A stretch of 64,000 bases of DNA from an uncultured Sterolibacteriaceae bacterium (GTDB taxonomy: Bacteria > Pseudomonadota > Gammaproteobacteria > Burkholderiales > Rhodocyclaceae): assembly GCA_937888595.1 (NCBI GenBank), contig CALARK010000021.1, positions 434,001-498,000 on the forward strand, read 5' to 3'. Position 1 is the stretch's first letter; each line of letters starts with the position of its first letter. Made by a program: the position numbers and the translations under genes. Below are positions 41,500-50,317 of this stretch, in pieces. A model generated the notes under the pieces. It searched no databases, was not told the DNA's origin, and worked only from the letters and a program-made list of their open reading frames with translations.

Positions 41500-42957
41500 A
41501 TGCGCTTCCTGCCCGTCTTCAATGCCCTCGGCGCCATCGTCTTCGTCTTCGGGCTGACGATGCTGGTGCCGCTCGGCACCGCCTGGTGGACCGGCGATGG
41601 CGCCCTGACCGCCTACGATGAGTCGATCGCCATCACGCTGATGTGCGGCGCCCTGCTCTGGGGAACGACGCGTCGCCGCCAGCCCCACGAGTTGCGGGTG
41701 CGGGACGGCTTCCTGCTCGTCACCCTGACCTGGATGACGGTACCGCTCTTCGGTGCCTTGCCGCTGCTGATCCAGATTCCCGGCCTGTCCTTCACCGATG
41801 CCTACTTCGAATCGGCCTCGGGACTGACCACCACGGGCTCTACGGTGCTGGTCGGCCTCGATGCCCTGCCGCTGTCGATCAACCTGTGGCGCACCTTCCT
41901 GCACTGGCTCGGCGGCATGGGCGTGATCGTGCTGGTGGTCGCCGTGCTGCCGCTGCTGGGCATCGGCGGCCGGCAGATCTTCAAGGCCGAGACGCCCGGG
42001 CCGATGAAGGAAAACAGCCTGACGCCGCGCATCGCCGAAACCGCGAAAGGCCTCTGGTCGGTCTATGCCCTGCTGACGGCGGCCTGCATGCTGGCCTTGT
42101 GGCTGGCCGGCATGGACGGCTGGGAGGCCGTGATCCACGGCTTCTCGACCATGGGCCTCGGCGGCTTTTCCAGCCACGACGCCAGCCTCGGCCACTTCGA
42201 CAGCGTCCCGATCGAAGTGGTGACGATGGTCTTCGCCCTGCTCTCCGGCCTCAACTTCGCCACCCACTTCCTCGCCTTCCGCCAGCGCAGCGTGCGGCCC
42301 TACCTGCACGATGCGGAAATCCCCTTCTTCTTCGGTATCCTGGCGGCGAGCATCCTGGCGCTGACGCTGTACCTGCAGCCGTTCGCCGTGCATGACGGCT
42401 TCTGGGGCACCCTGCGCTACGTCGCCTTTCACTCGATTTCACTCGCCACCTCGCTCGGCCTCGCGATTACGGACACGGCGGCCTGGCCGATGTTCGCCCA
42501 GGTCTGGGTGCTGTTTCTCGGCAGCTTCATCGCCTGTTCGGGCTCGACGGGCGGCGGCATCAAGATGATGCGCGCCATCCTGCTCTACAAGCTGGTGTTC
42601 CGCGAGGTGCTGCGGGCCATGCACCCGCGGGCGGTCTATACGGTGCGGCTCGGCAGCCATGTGGTGGGCGAGGCCGTCCTGCACGGGGTACTCGCCTTCA
42701 GCTTCATGTACATGGTGGTGATCGTGTCGCTGACCCTGCTGCTGGCCGCCAGCGGCATGGAGCTGGTCACTGCGTTTTCGGCGATCGTCGCCACGCTCAA
42801 CAACACCGGCCCCGGCCTCAACAGCGTCGGGCCGGCCGGCAACTTCGCGGCGCTGACGGATTTCCAGAAATGGGTGTGCGCCTTCGCGATGATCATCGGC
42901 CGCCTGGAGATCTTCACCGTGCTGGTCGTGATGACGCCGGCGTTCTGGAAAAAATAG
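41500..42957 (+). CDS. trkH: Trk potassium transporter membrane subunit TrkH (second copy)
   Basis: A second 485-residue TrkH, identical in length to the one at 37801 and matching it over nearly all motifs (SGLTTTGSTVL, STMGLGGFSSHDASLGH, TLNNTGPGLNSVGP). Differences cluster in outer loops and helices. It directly follows the KdpDE-like pair and is probably co-transcribed with it. A single trkA at 36361 would have to serve both channels unless another lies outside the window. Confidence 0.96.
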   Translation: MRFLPVFNALGAIVFVFGLTMLVPLGTAWWTGDGALTAYDESIAITLMCGALLWGTTRRRQPHELRVRDGFLLVTLTWMTVPLFGALPLLIQIPGLSFTDAYFESASGLTTTGSTVLVGLDALPLSINLWRTFLHWLGGMGVIVLVVAVLPLLGIGGRQIFKAETPGPMKENSLTPRIAETAKGLWSVYALLTAACMLALWLAGMDGWEAVIHGFSTMGLGGFSSHDASLGHFDSVPIEVVTMVFALLSGLNFATHFLAFRQRSVRPYLHDAEIPFFFGILAASILALTLYLQPFAVHDGFWGTLRYVAFHSISLATSLGLAITDTAAWPMFAQVWVLFLGSFIACSGSTGGGIKMMRAILLYKLVFREVLRAMHPRAVYTVRLGSHVVGEAVLHGVLAFSFMYMVVIVSLTLLLAASGMELVTAFSAIVATLNNTGPGLNSVGPAGNFAALTDFQKWVCAFAMIIGRLEIFTVLVVMTPAFWKK

Positions 42958-42965
42958 CGAGTAGA

Positions 42966-42989
42966 GCCGTCCCGCCGGCGCCGACTTTT
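42966..42989 (-). repeat. 24-bp dispersed repeat, copy 12 (perfect consensus)
   Basis: A perfect 24/24 copy in the 41-bp gap between the convergent second trkH and the sulfatase gene. Confidence 0.95.
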
Positions 42990-42998
42990 CAGCCGCCT

Positions 42999-44915
42999 TC
43001 AGCCGTTCGCGTCCGGCAGCTTCCGGTCGAACTTCAGCGCGCCCTGCCGGAAGGCCTGGAAGGCGCTCTGGTAGTAGGCGACCGCTTCGTCGCGCAGGGT
43101 TTCGTCAATGGGCACCGGAGTTGCTGATCCCCGCGCGTCGATGGCGAAGGTCTCGACCCGCTGCTTGGGGCCCAGCACGGTCAGCTTGCCCGCCTTCAGG
43201 TAGCCCAGCTCCTGGTAGTTGCTGATGAAGGCCCGTTCCCGGCCGGGTGCGGGGTCGAACAGGGAATTGCCGAAGAAGTGGTCGTCGCCCGGCAGGCCGA
43301 GCACGTCGAGCAGCGTCGGCGGGATGTCGATCTGGCTGGCCAGCGCTGTGAGTCGGCCGGCCGGCAGCAGGGCGGGCGCATAGAGGATCGCCGGGATGTG
43401 ATAGCCGGAGACCGGCAGCTTGGTCTTGCCGGCGGCCGAGGCGCAATGGTCGGCGACGATCACGAACAATGTGTCGGCAAACCACGGTTTCTGCCGGGCC
43501 TGGTCGATGAAGCGGCCGATCGCGTAGTCGGTGTATTTGACCCCGCCGTTGCGCCCTCCCGGCGAGGGAATGTCGATGCGGCCGGCCGGATAGGTGAAGG
43601 GCCGGTGGTTGCTGGTGGTCATGATCTGCGCCAGGAACGGCTTGCCGCCGGCATGCACGCGGTCCAGCTGCGCCAGCACGTTGTCGAACAGGAACTCGTC
43701 GGCGACACCCCAGATGTTCGCGAAGCCGACCGAGGTTTCCGGAAAGTCGGTGCGGTCGACGACCCGGTAGTCGTTGCCGGCGAAGTAGGCGTTCATGTTG
43801 TCGAAATAGCCGTAGCCGCCGTAGAAGAAATAGGTGGCATAGCCCTGGCGGCGCAGGATTTCTCCCAGCGTCGCGAGGTGGTCGTTGTCGGGCCGGCGCA
43901 CGATGGCCTGCCCGGGGATTGGGGGCGTGCCGAGCGTCAGGGCTTCGAGGCCGCGCACCGTGCGCGTGCCGGTGGCGTAGAGATTGGTCAGCAGCAGTCC
44001 CTCGCCGGCGAGGGCGTCGAGCCGCGGCGTCAGGTGCTCGGGATTCCCGAAGACCCCGAGGTAGGAAGCCGAGAGGCTTTCCACGGTGACCAGCACGATG
44101 TTGCGCGGCGGGCGCTTGAACGGCAGGCGCTGCGCATCGAAGCTTTCATCCTCGTCGTCGGTCCGCTGCAGCGATGCCGAGAGCGGTTTGCGCTCGACGC
44201 CGATGTCGCCGAGGAGCTGGTCCGACCGCTCCGTCGGCTGGGTGGCGTAGAAGCGCTCGTAATCCAGATCGTTGCGCCGCAGCGCGGCGCCCAGGGTCAT
44301 CAGGCCGTTGCCGGCCAGCTCGTTGGCGTAGGCGTTCGGGGAAAACTGCATCTGGTCGATGTCGGCCGTCTGCCAGACGGCCCACGGCAAGGCCAGTGCC
44401 AGCACAGCCTGTACCAGCCGCGATCCCTTGCCGGGCGGTGGTGCGACAGCGGCGCGGATCGCCCGGCGCAGAAACACGGTCAGCATGACGGCGATGGCCG
44501 CCAGTCCGGCGAGCAGGGCATTCACCGGATACGACTCGCGGATGTTGCCGATCACCTCGTGGGTGTAGATCAGGTAATCCACGGCGATGAAGTTGAAGCG
44601 GGTAGAAAATTCCAGCCAGAACGTGACTTCGGCGAGCGCACCGAACAGCAGGGCGAAGGCGGCGAGGCCGAAGAGGATCAGCCGCAGCCCGCCGCGCCAG
44701 CGGGTGTCGCGCCAGCGCGTCGGCCAGGCGGCGGACCAGAGCAGGCCCGGTGCCAGCAGCCAGGCCAGCACCGCGAGGTCGAAACCGATGCCGCGCAGCA
44801 GGGTCTCCGGCCAGAGGGATAGGGGCAGCGCGGACGGACCGACATAGGCCGCCAGCCCGAGCCGGGTGAGCGTGGCCAGGGCGAGAAACAGGAGTGCGTA
44901 GGGCAGGAAGGGCAT
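42999..44915 (-). CDS. LTA synthase/OpgB-like membrane sulfatase (phosphoglycerol transferase family)
   Basis: A 638-residue protein with five N-terminal membrane helices (to about 175) and a periplasmic alkaline-phosphatase-fold domain. The metal and nucleophile motifs are VTVESLSASYLGVFG, ATGTRTVRGLEALTLG with the probable threonine nucleophile, and IVADHCASAAGK. Relatives transfer phosphoglycerol or phosphoethanolamine to envelope glycans or lipids. A single gene with no glycan-synthesis neighbours; the substrate is unknown. Confidence 0.87.
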   Translation of the reverse strand: MPFLPYALLFLALATLTRLGLAAYVGPSALPLSLWPETLLRGIGFDLAVLAWLLAPGLLWSAAWPTRWRDTRWRGGLRLILFGLAAFALLFGALAEVTFWLEFSTRFNFIAVDYLIYTHEVIGNIRESYPVNALLAGLAAIAVMLTVFLRRAIRAAVAPPPGKGSRLVQAVLALALPWAVWQTADIDQMQFSPNAYANELAGNGLMTLGAALRRNDLDYERFYATQPTERSDQLLGDIGVERKPLSASLQRTDDEDESFDAQRLPFKRPPRNIVLVTVESLSASYLGVFGNPEHLTPRLDALAGEGLLLTNLYATGTRTVRGLEALTLGTPPIPGQAIVRRPDNDHLATLGEILRRQGYATYFFYGGYGYFDNMNAYFAGNDYRVVDRTDFPETSVGFANIWGVADEFLFDNVLAQLDRVHAGGKPFLAQIMTTSNHRPFTYPAGRIDIPSPGGRNGGVKYTDYAIGRFIDQARQKPWFADTLFVIVADHCASAAGKTKLPVSGYHIPAILYAPALLPAGRLTALASQIDIPPTLLDVLGLPGDDHFFGNSLFDPAPGRERAFISNYQELGYLKAGKLTVLGPKQRVETFAIDARGSATPVPIDETLRDEAVAYYQSAFQAFRQGALKFDRKLPDANG

Positions 44916-44985
44916 GGGGGGAAGATGGGAAGGGCTGCCGGGAAAGGGGGGGCATTATCCGTTACGGGCAGCCATGAAACGTGAA

Positions 44986-45002
44986 CGCCCCGAGAAGGGG
45001 CG
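44986..45002 (-). terminator. Possible hairpin terminator
   Basis: A perfect 6-bp stem (CGCCCC and GGGGCG) with loop GAGAA lies 29 bp beyond the stop of the small secreted protein gene. The T-run after it on the minus strand is poor, so it may be only a transcript-stabilising hairpin. Confidence 0.4.
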
Positions 45003-45030
45003 CTCAAGGTAATTGCAATGGGCGGCTTTT

Positions 45031-45267
45031 TTAGCCGGCCTTGACGGCTTTCTTGTGTTTCTTGGCCATTTTCTTCGACTTCACCGCCGCTTTTTTCGCC
45101 GGCTTGCTGGCCGGCTTGGCGGAAGCGGATGGATCGGCGGAAACCGACTGTGCGACCGGTGCCGCCTGTGCAGCCGGTGCCGTGGGGGCGGAAGCTCCCG
45201 GCGCGTCGGCAGCGAAAACGGACGTGGCGACCAGGCCGGTCAGCAGGGCGGCGAGCATCTTGGACAT
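45031..45267 (-). CDS. Small secreted Ala/Lys-rich protein
   Basis: A 78-residue protein with a signal peptide (about 1-20, LAALLTGLVATSVFA), an Ala/Pro/Ser-rich middle and a strongly basic tail of KK repeats (KKAAVKSKKMAKKHKKAVKAG region). AAAGGAAT precedes the ATG. Composition resembles small periplasmic acid-shock or histone-tail-like proteins, but no family is claimed. It stands alone between the sulfatase and phosphofructokinase genes. Confidence 0.75.
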   Translation of the reverse strand: MSKMLAALLTGLVATSVFAADAPGASAPTAPAAQAAPVAQSVSADPSASAKPASKPAKKAAVKSKKMAKKHKKAVKAG

Positions 45268-45373
45268 TGATATTCCTTTCGACGAGAGAGTGGCGCACAT
45301 GCGCCAGAAATCCCTAACGTCCCCTCGCGGGCGTCGAGGACAGCCGAGTTGTAACCCTTTGTAAGCCCGTCGT

Positions 45374-46468
45374 TCAGTCACCGAAATTGGTGCCGACCCG
45401 GCGTGCGGACAGGATCCAGGGGTGGTCGGGTGGCACGGTCTTGACCTTGCCGGCGGCATCCTCGAGCTTCACCGCGCGCGTGCCCTCGCCTTGCGCCGCA
45501 ACCATCACGCCGTATTTCTTCTTCGCGATCAGGTCGGCGGCGGCGGTGCCGAGCCGGGTGGCGAGGATGCGGTCCGCGGCCGAGGGCGTGCCGCCGCGCT
45601 GCAGGTGCCCCAGGATGGTGACGCGCGCTTCCAGCCCGGTCAGCTTTTCGAGATGCTGTGCCAGCCGCAGGGTGCGGCCGGCATAGATCAGTTCGGCGGC
45701 GTCCGCTGCCGTATCGTCGGTGTTCTTCGCGCGCTTCACGGCATCGAGGGCGGCGAGGTCCTCGGCCGAGATCGCGCCCTCGGCGACGGCGACGATCGAG
45801 AATGGCTTGCCGCCGCGCGCCCGTTTGCGAATCGCTTCGGCGATGCTGTTCACGTCGTAGGGGATTTCGGGAATCAGGATCACGTCCGCCCCGCCGGCGA
45901 TGCCGGCGCCGAGCGCCAGCCAGCCGGCGCGGTGGCCCATGATCTCGACGACGATGATGCGGTGGTGGCTGTGCGCGGTGCTGTGCAGGCGGTCGATCGC
46001 TTCGGTGGCGATGCCCAGCGCGGTGTCGAAGCCGAAGGTGATGTCGGTGCCCCAGACGTCGTTGTCGATGGTCTTCGGCAGGGTGATGACGTCGAGTCCC
46101 TTCTTCTTGAGGCGCAGGGCGTTCTTCAGCGTGCCGCCGCCGCCGAGGCAGACGAGGCAGTCGAGGTGGTTGTCGTGGTAGTTGGCGGCGATCGCGTCGG
46201 TCATGTCGAGGACCTTGCCGCCGACCGGCATCTTGTGCGGCTTGTCGCGGCTGGTGCCGAGGATGGTGCCGCCCTGCGTCAGGATGCCCGAGAGCTGGCC
46301 GCCGTCGAGCGCCATCGTGCGGTTTTCCATCAGGCCGCGGAAGCCGTCGCGGAAGCCGACGACGTGCATCTGGTAGTGACCCATGGCGGCCTTGCCGACG
46401 CCGCGGATCGCCGCGTTGAGGCCGGGGCTGTCGCCGCCGGCGGTGAGGATGCCGATGTGCTGCGTCAT
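45374..46468 (-). CDS. 6-phosphofructokinase (group III type)
   Basis: A 364-residue PfkA-superfamily enzyme. GILTAGGDSPGLNAAIR, TLPKTIDNDVWGTD, HRAGWLALGAGIAGGAD and GHLQRGGTPSAADR define the family. PKTIDND places it with group III or PPi/mixed enzymes rather than E. coli PfkA (PGTIDND). The nucleotide/metal loop reads GGGGT where most relatives have GGDG or GGEG, so an acidic ligand is missing and donor choice (ATP or PPi) cannot be read from sequence. Divergent from hemE. Confidence 0.9.
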   Translation of the reverse strand: MTQHIGILTAGGDSPGLNAAIRGVGKAAMGHYQMHVVGFRDGFRGLMENRTMALDGGQLSGILTQGGTILGTSRDKPHKMPVGGKVLDMTDAIAANYHDNHLDCLVCLGGGGTLKNALRLKKKGLDVITLPKTIDNDVWGTDITFGFDTALGIATEAIDRLHSTAHSHHRIIVVEIMGHRAGWLALGAGIAGGADVILIPEIPYDVNSIAEAIRKRARGGKPFSIVAVAEGAISAEDLAALDAVKRAKNTDDTAADAAELIYAGRTLRLAQHLEKLTGLEARVTILGHLQRGGTPSAADRILATRLGTAAADLIAKKKYGVMVAAQGEGTRAVKLEDAAGKVKTVPPDHPWILSARRVGTNFGD

Positions 46469-46569
46469 GTCTGTTCTCCCTTTGCGCTTCCCTGTGCCTG
46501 GCCGCATTGTCCGCCATACGGGCGACGGGTGCATGCGATAATCGGCCAAACCTTAAGGATTCACCGACC

Positions 46570-47628
46570 ATGGCCCGTCCCGAGAACGACAATTTCCTGC
46601 GCGCGCTGTTGCGCGAACCGACCGATTACACGCCGCTGTGGCTGATGCGCCAGGCGGGCCGCTATCTGCCGGAATACTGCGAAACCCGCCGGCGGGCCGG
46701 CAACTTCCTGAACCTGTGCAAGACCCCCTCGCTGGCCTGCGAGGTGACGCTGCAGCCGCTGGCGCGCTACGACCTCGACGCCGCGATCCTGTTCTCCGAC
46801 ATCCTCACCGTGCCCGACGCGATGGGCCTCGGCCTCTATTTCGCCGAAGGCGAGGGCCCGAAGTTCGAGCGTCCATTACGTGAAGAATGGGCGATCAACG
46901 ACCTGACCGCCCCCGATCCCTACGATCACCTGCGCTACGTGATGGATGCGGTGGTCGAGATCCGCCGCGCGCTGAACAACTCCGTGCCGCTGATCGGCTT
47001 CTCCGGTTCGCCCTTCACGCTGGCCTGCTACATGGTCGAGGGCGGCGGCTCGGACGACTTCCGCACCGTCAAGACCATGCTTTACAGCCGGCCCGACCTG
47101 CTGCACAAGATTCTCTCGGTCACCGCCGACGCCGTGACCGCCTACCTCAACGCCCAGATCGAGTCGGGCGCGCAGGCCGTGCAGATTTTCGACACCTGGG
47201 GCGGGGCGCTCTCGCATGCCGCCTACGAGGAATTCTCGCTAGCCTACATGCAGCGTGTCATTGGCGGCCTCAAGAAGACCCACGACGGCGAGCGCATTCC
47301 CTGCATCGTGTTCACCAAGGGCGGCGGCCAGTGGCTCGAGAAGATCGCCGCGTCGGGCTGCGACGCCATCGGCCTCGACTGGACCACCGACTTGGGCGAG
47401 GCCCGCCGCCGCACCGGCGACAAGGTCGCGCTGCAGGGCAACTTCGACCCGATCGCGCTGTTCGCCTCGCCCGAGGCCGTGGCCAAGGAAGCCACCCGCG
47501 TCCTCGACTGCTTCGGGCCGGGGAATACCGGCCACGTCTTCAACCTCGGCCACGGCATCAACCAGCACACCCCGCCGGACAACGTGGCGGTGCTGGTCGA
47601 GACCGTCCACGGCTATCGCAAAAAATAA
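46570..47628 (+). CDS. hemE: Uroporphyrinogen decarboxylase HemE
   Basis: A 352-residue enzyme converting uroporphyrinogen III to coproporphyrinogen III in heme synthesis. The N-terminal signature PLWLMRQAGRYLPEY with the substrate arginines, LFSDILTVPDAMG with the catalytic aspartate, GFSGSPFTLACYMVEGGGS and NLGHGINQHTPPDNV are intact. The ATG at 46570 is chosen because the upstream in-frame start adds residues unlike the family. Confidence 0.97.
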   Translation: MARPENDNFLRALLREPTDYTPLWLMRQAGRYLPEYCETRRRAGNFLNLCKTPSLACEVTLQPLARYDLDAAILFSDILTVPDAMGLGLYFAEGEGPKFERPLREEWAINDLTAPDPYDHLRYVMDAVVEIRRALNNSVPLIGFSGSPFTLACYMVEGGGSDDFRTVKTMLYSRPDLLHKILSVTADAVTAYLNAQIESGAQAVQIFDTWGGALSHAAYEEFSLAYMQRVIGGLKKTHDGERIPCIVFTKGGGQWLEKIAASGCDAIGLDWTTDLGEARRRTGDKVALQGNFDPIALFASPEAVAKEATRVLDCFGPGNTGHVFNLGHGINQHTPPDNVAVLVETVHGYRKK

Positions 47629-47986
47629 GGCGACCGGAAAGCCACGGCCGGTCTGGCAGACGGTCGAGGCAGCCTGAAAAGCGGCATCCGGAGAGGCTTC
47701 CCGGGAGGGTGGGAAAGTTGACTTATGCACAGAATCCTGATCCCCATGATTTATTTGTGGTTTCAGGAGTGTTGTATGCTGGCGACAGATTAACCTATTG
47801 TTTTAAATAGACATAATGAATCTGAAGCCTTGCATTAACATGACTTTGGCGATAAATGCAAGAGGCGGCAGAAAAAAAGTCGGTCATTACCCACAAAGTT
47901 ATCCACACGCTGTTTGAGGCAAAAAAGGCTTATCCGGCAAGCCATTAAGTCCGCAAGCGAAGAATCTCTCGAAGGAACGCCGCTAA
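47629..47986. other. Intergenic region with DnaA-box-like sites between hemE and priA
   Basis: This 358-bp gap is one of the longest in the window and its second half is unusually AT-rich (for example around 47785-47815). It contains TTATGCACA at 47723-47731 and TTATCCACA at 47899-47907, both fitting the DnaA box TTATNCACA, and TTACCCACA at 47887-47895 one base away. The last two are 12 bp apart in the same orientation. No gene is evident. It may bind DnaA or hold the priA promoter. Confidence 0.5.
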
Positions 47987-49966
47987 GTGTCGATCGTTCG
48001 TGTCGCTCTCGATGTCCCCCTGCCGCGGCTGTTCGACTACCGGCTCGCTGACGAATGTGCTGGCGATGTCGTCGGGCGGCTCGTCAGGGTGCCGTTCGGG
48101 AGGGGGGAAAAGACCGGCATCGTCATTGAAAGTCCGGTTGCCAGCGATCAGCCGCCGGACAAGCTGAAGACGGCCGAGCTGGCGGAACTGCCCGCATTGC
48201 CGTCTGACTGGCTGGCGCTGTGCGACTTCTGCGCCCGCTACTACCACCATCCGCTCGGCCAGATCACGGCCTTCGCCCTGCCGCCGCTGCTGCGCAAGGG
48301 CAGGGCGCCGCGCCGGCTCAAGGAGGCGCTGGCCGTGGCGTCTGCCGTCCCGCCGGCGCCGACTTTTCCGCAGCCGACGGCCGATCAGTCCGCCGCCATC
48401 GCCGCCATTGCCGGGGCCGATGGCTTCCAGACCTTCCTGCTCCACGGCGTCACCGGCAGCGGCAAGACCGAGGTCTACCTGCGCGCCATCGACGCCGTGC
48501 TGGCTGCCGGCCGCCAGGCGCTCATGCTCGTTCCAGAGATCGCGCTGACGCCGCAACTGGAAGGCAGGGTGAGCGCCCGCTTCCCTGGCGCACATGTGGT
48601 GTCAGCGCACAGCGGGATCGCCGACGCCGCCCGCGCCCGGGCCTTCCTCGCCGCGCTCGACGGCCGGGCCGACATCGTGCTGGGCACGCGCCTGTCGGTC
48701 TTCATGCCGCTGCCCCGCCTCGGACTGATCGTGGTGGACGAGGAACATGATGCTTCCTTCAAGCAGCAGGACGGCCTGCGCTACTCGGCGCGCGACGTGG
48801 CGATCTGGCGCGCCCGGCAGCGCGACATTCCCGTCGTGCTCGGCTCGGCGACGCCGTCGCTGGAAACCTTCCACCACGCCACGAGCGGCCGCTATACCCT
48901 GCTCGAATTGCCGGCCCGCGCCGTCGCCGCGGCGATGCCGACGGTCGCCACGGTCGATACGCGCAAGCAGAAACTGCAGGACGGACTCAGCCAGGAAGTG
49001 ATTTCCGCCGTGAGCGAGCGCTTGCAACGCGGCGAGCAGAGCCTGCTCTTCCTCAACCGCCGCGGCTACGCGCCGGTGCTGGCCTGCCCGGCCTGCGGCT
49101 GGATTTCGCAGTGTCGCCGCTGCGCCGCCAATCTTGTGCTGCACCTGGCCGACCGGCGGCTGCGCTGCCACCATTGCGGGCTGGAGGCGGCCATCCCGCA
49201 CCACTGCCCCGACTGTGGCAACCTCGACCTGCAGCCCTTCGGCCGCGGCACGCAACGGCTGGAGGAACGGCTGGCGGAGCTGTTCCCGGATGCGCGCATC
49301 CTGCGCATCGACCGCGATTCGGCCGATTCGCCGAAGAAATGGCAGGCGCTGCTGGCGGCGATCCATGCCGGCGAGGCCGACATCCTGGTCGGCACGCAGA
49401 TGCTCGCCAAGGGGCACGACTTTCCGAAGCTGACCCTCGTCGGCGTCGTGGGCGCCGATGCGATGCTCTTCGCCGCCGACTTCCGCGCGCCCGAACGGCT
49501 GTTCGCGCAGCTGATGCAGGTCGGCGGGCGCAGCGGCCGCCACGAACTGCCCGGCGAGGTGCTGATCCAGACCGAGCATCCCGATCATCCGCTCTACCGG
49601 GCGCTGATCGACCACGACTATGCGCTGTTCGCTGGCGAACAGCTAGGCGAGCGCGAGGCAGCCGGCTTTCCGCCCTTCGCCTTCCAGGCCATGCTGCGCG
49701 CCGAAGCCCACGTCCTGAAAGAGGCGCTGGCTTTCCTTCACAATGCCGTCGCGCGAGCGCCGAGGTTTCCCGAAGTGCTGATCTACGACCCGGTGCCGAT
49801 GCGGCTGGCGCGGCTCAAGAACCGCGAGCGTGCCCAACTGCTGGTGGAATCGCGCAGCCGCCCTGCCCTGCAGGGGTTTCTGGCCGCCTGGATGGAGGCG
49901 CTGCAGGCCCTCAAGGCGCCCCGCGACCTGCGCTGGCACCTCGACGTCGATCCGCTGGAATTCTGA
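47987..49966 (+). CDS. priA: Primosomal replication protein PriA (superfamily 2 helicase)
   Basis: A 659-residue helicase that restarts stalled forks. It has an N-terminal DNA-binding domain (about 1-105), Walker A HGVTGSGKTEVY (153-164), Walker B VVDEEHDASFKQ, and the zinc-binding cysteine cluster CPACGWISQCRRC, CHHCG, CPDCG. RGTQRLEERL and QMLAKGHDFP are typical. It is somewhat shorter than E. coli PriA. Residues 120-127 are AVPPAPTF, from a perfect dispersed-repeat copy in the linker between the DNA-binding and helicase domains. Start: GTG after GAAGGAA. Confidence 0.95.
   Translation: MSIVRVALDVPLPRLFDYRLADECAGDVVGRLVRVPFGRGEKTGIVIESPVASDQPPDKLKTAELAELPALPSDWLALCDFCARYYHHPLGQITAFALPPLLRKGRAPRRLKEALAVASAVPPAPTFPQPTADQSAAIAAIAGADGFQTFLLHGVTGSGKTEVYLRAIDAVLAAGRQALMLVPEIALTPQLEGRVSARFPGAHVVSAHSGIADAARARAFLAALDGRADIVLGTRLSVFMPLPRLGLIVVDEEHDASFKQQDGLRYSARDVAIWRARQRDIPVVLGSATPSLETFHHATSGRYTLLELPARAVAAAMPTVATVDTRKQKLQDGLSQEVISAVSERLQRGEQSLLFLNRRGYAPVLACPACGWISQCRRCAANLVLHLADRRLRCHHCGLEAAIPHHCPDCGNLDLQPFGRGTQRLEERLAELFPDARILRIDRDSADSPKKWQALLAAIHAGEADILVGTQMLAKGHDFPKLTLVGVVGADAMLFAADFRAPERLFAQLMQVGGRSGRHELPGEVLIQTEHPDHPLYRALIDHDYALFAGEQLGEREAAGFPPFAFQAMLRAEAHVLKEALAFLHNAVARAPRFPEVLIYDPVPMRLARLKNRERAQLLVESRSRPALQGFLAAWMEALQALKAPRDLRWHLDVDPLEF
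48344..48367 (-). repeat. 24-bp dispersed repeat, copy 13 (perfect, in priA)
   Basis: A perfect 24/24 copy encoding AVPPAPTF in the inter-domain linker of PriA. Confidence 0.95.
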
Positions 49967-50317
49967 TCAGCCGAGCAACTTGAGATGGCTGCCGCAGCCC
50001 GCGCGGCAGTCGGAAGCCCCGAAGCCGGGCACCGGCACGTCACCGGGCGTGGCGCGGTTGATGGTGCATTCGTCCTCGACGTAGCGCCGCACGCCGGCGA
50101 TGGAGACGCCCGGCGCCGCGAGCAGGTAGTCGATGTGCCAGCGCAGGGTTTTTTTCCGGCGCAGGTGGCGGGCGACGCGCGCCGCGAAGTTGCGCCGCGC
50201 CGAGCCCGTATAAATGTAACGGCCGGCCGGGAAGTCGAACTTCCCGAACCGGCCGATGGTGACCCGCACGGGGCGGGCGAGTTCGATCAGGAGCTGGTAG
50301 GTGACGTGGCGGCTCAC
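49967..50317 (-). CDS. GIY-YIG nuclease-like protein (DUF123)
   Basis: A 116-residue protein of the DUF123/GIY-YIG group: GKFDFPAGRYIYTGSARRNFAARVARHLRRKKTLRWHIDYLL region has the YIYTGSA core, basic helix and HIDYLL segment, followed by cysteines (DECT, SDCRAGCGSH) that may bind metal. Related to the C-terminal domain added to endonuclease III in some archaea. Its stop abuts the priA stop as TGATCA, and its start overlaps the dps stop. Function unproven. Confidence 0.85.
   Translation of the reverse strand: MSRHVTYQLLIELARPVRVTIGRFGKFDFPAGRYIYTGSARRNFAARVARHLRRKKTLRWHIDYLLAAPGVSIAGVRRYVEDECTINRATPGDVPVPGFGASDCRAGCGSHLKLLG

Noticed and set aside
43741..43765. Repeat-like AAAGTCGGTGCGG in the sulfatase gene
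   Set aside because: The similarity stops after about 11 bases and the protein segment looks like normal family sequence.
47755..47985. A short gene in the hemE-priA gap
   Set aside because: No open frame there has a ribosome-binding site or family-like sequence; the base composition and DnaA-box-like sites suggest a regulatory region.
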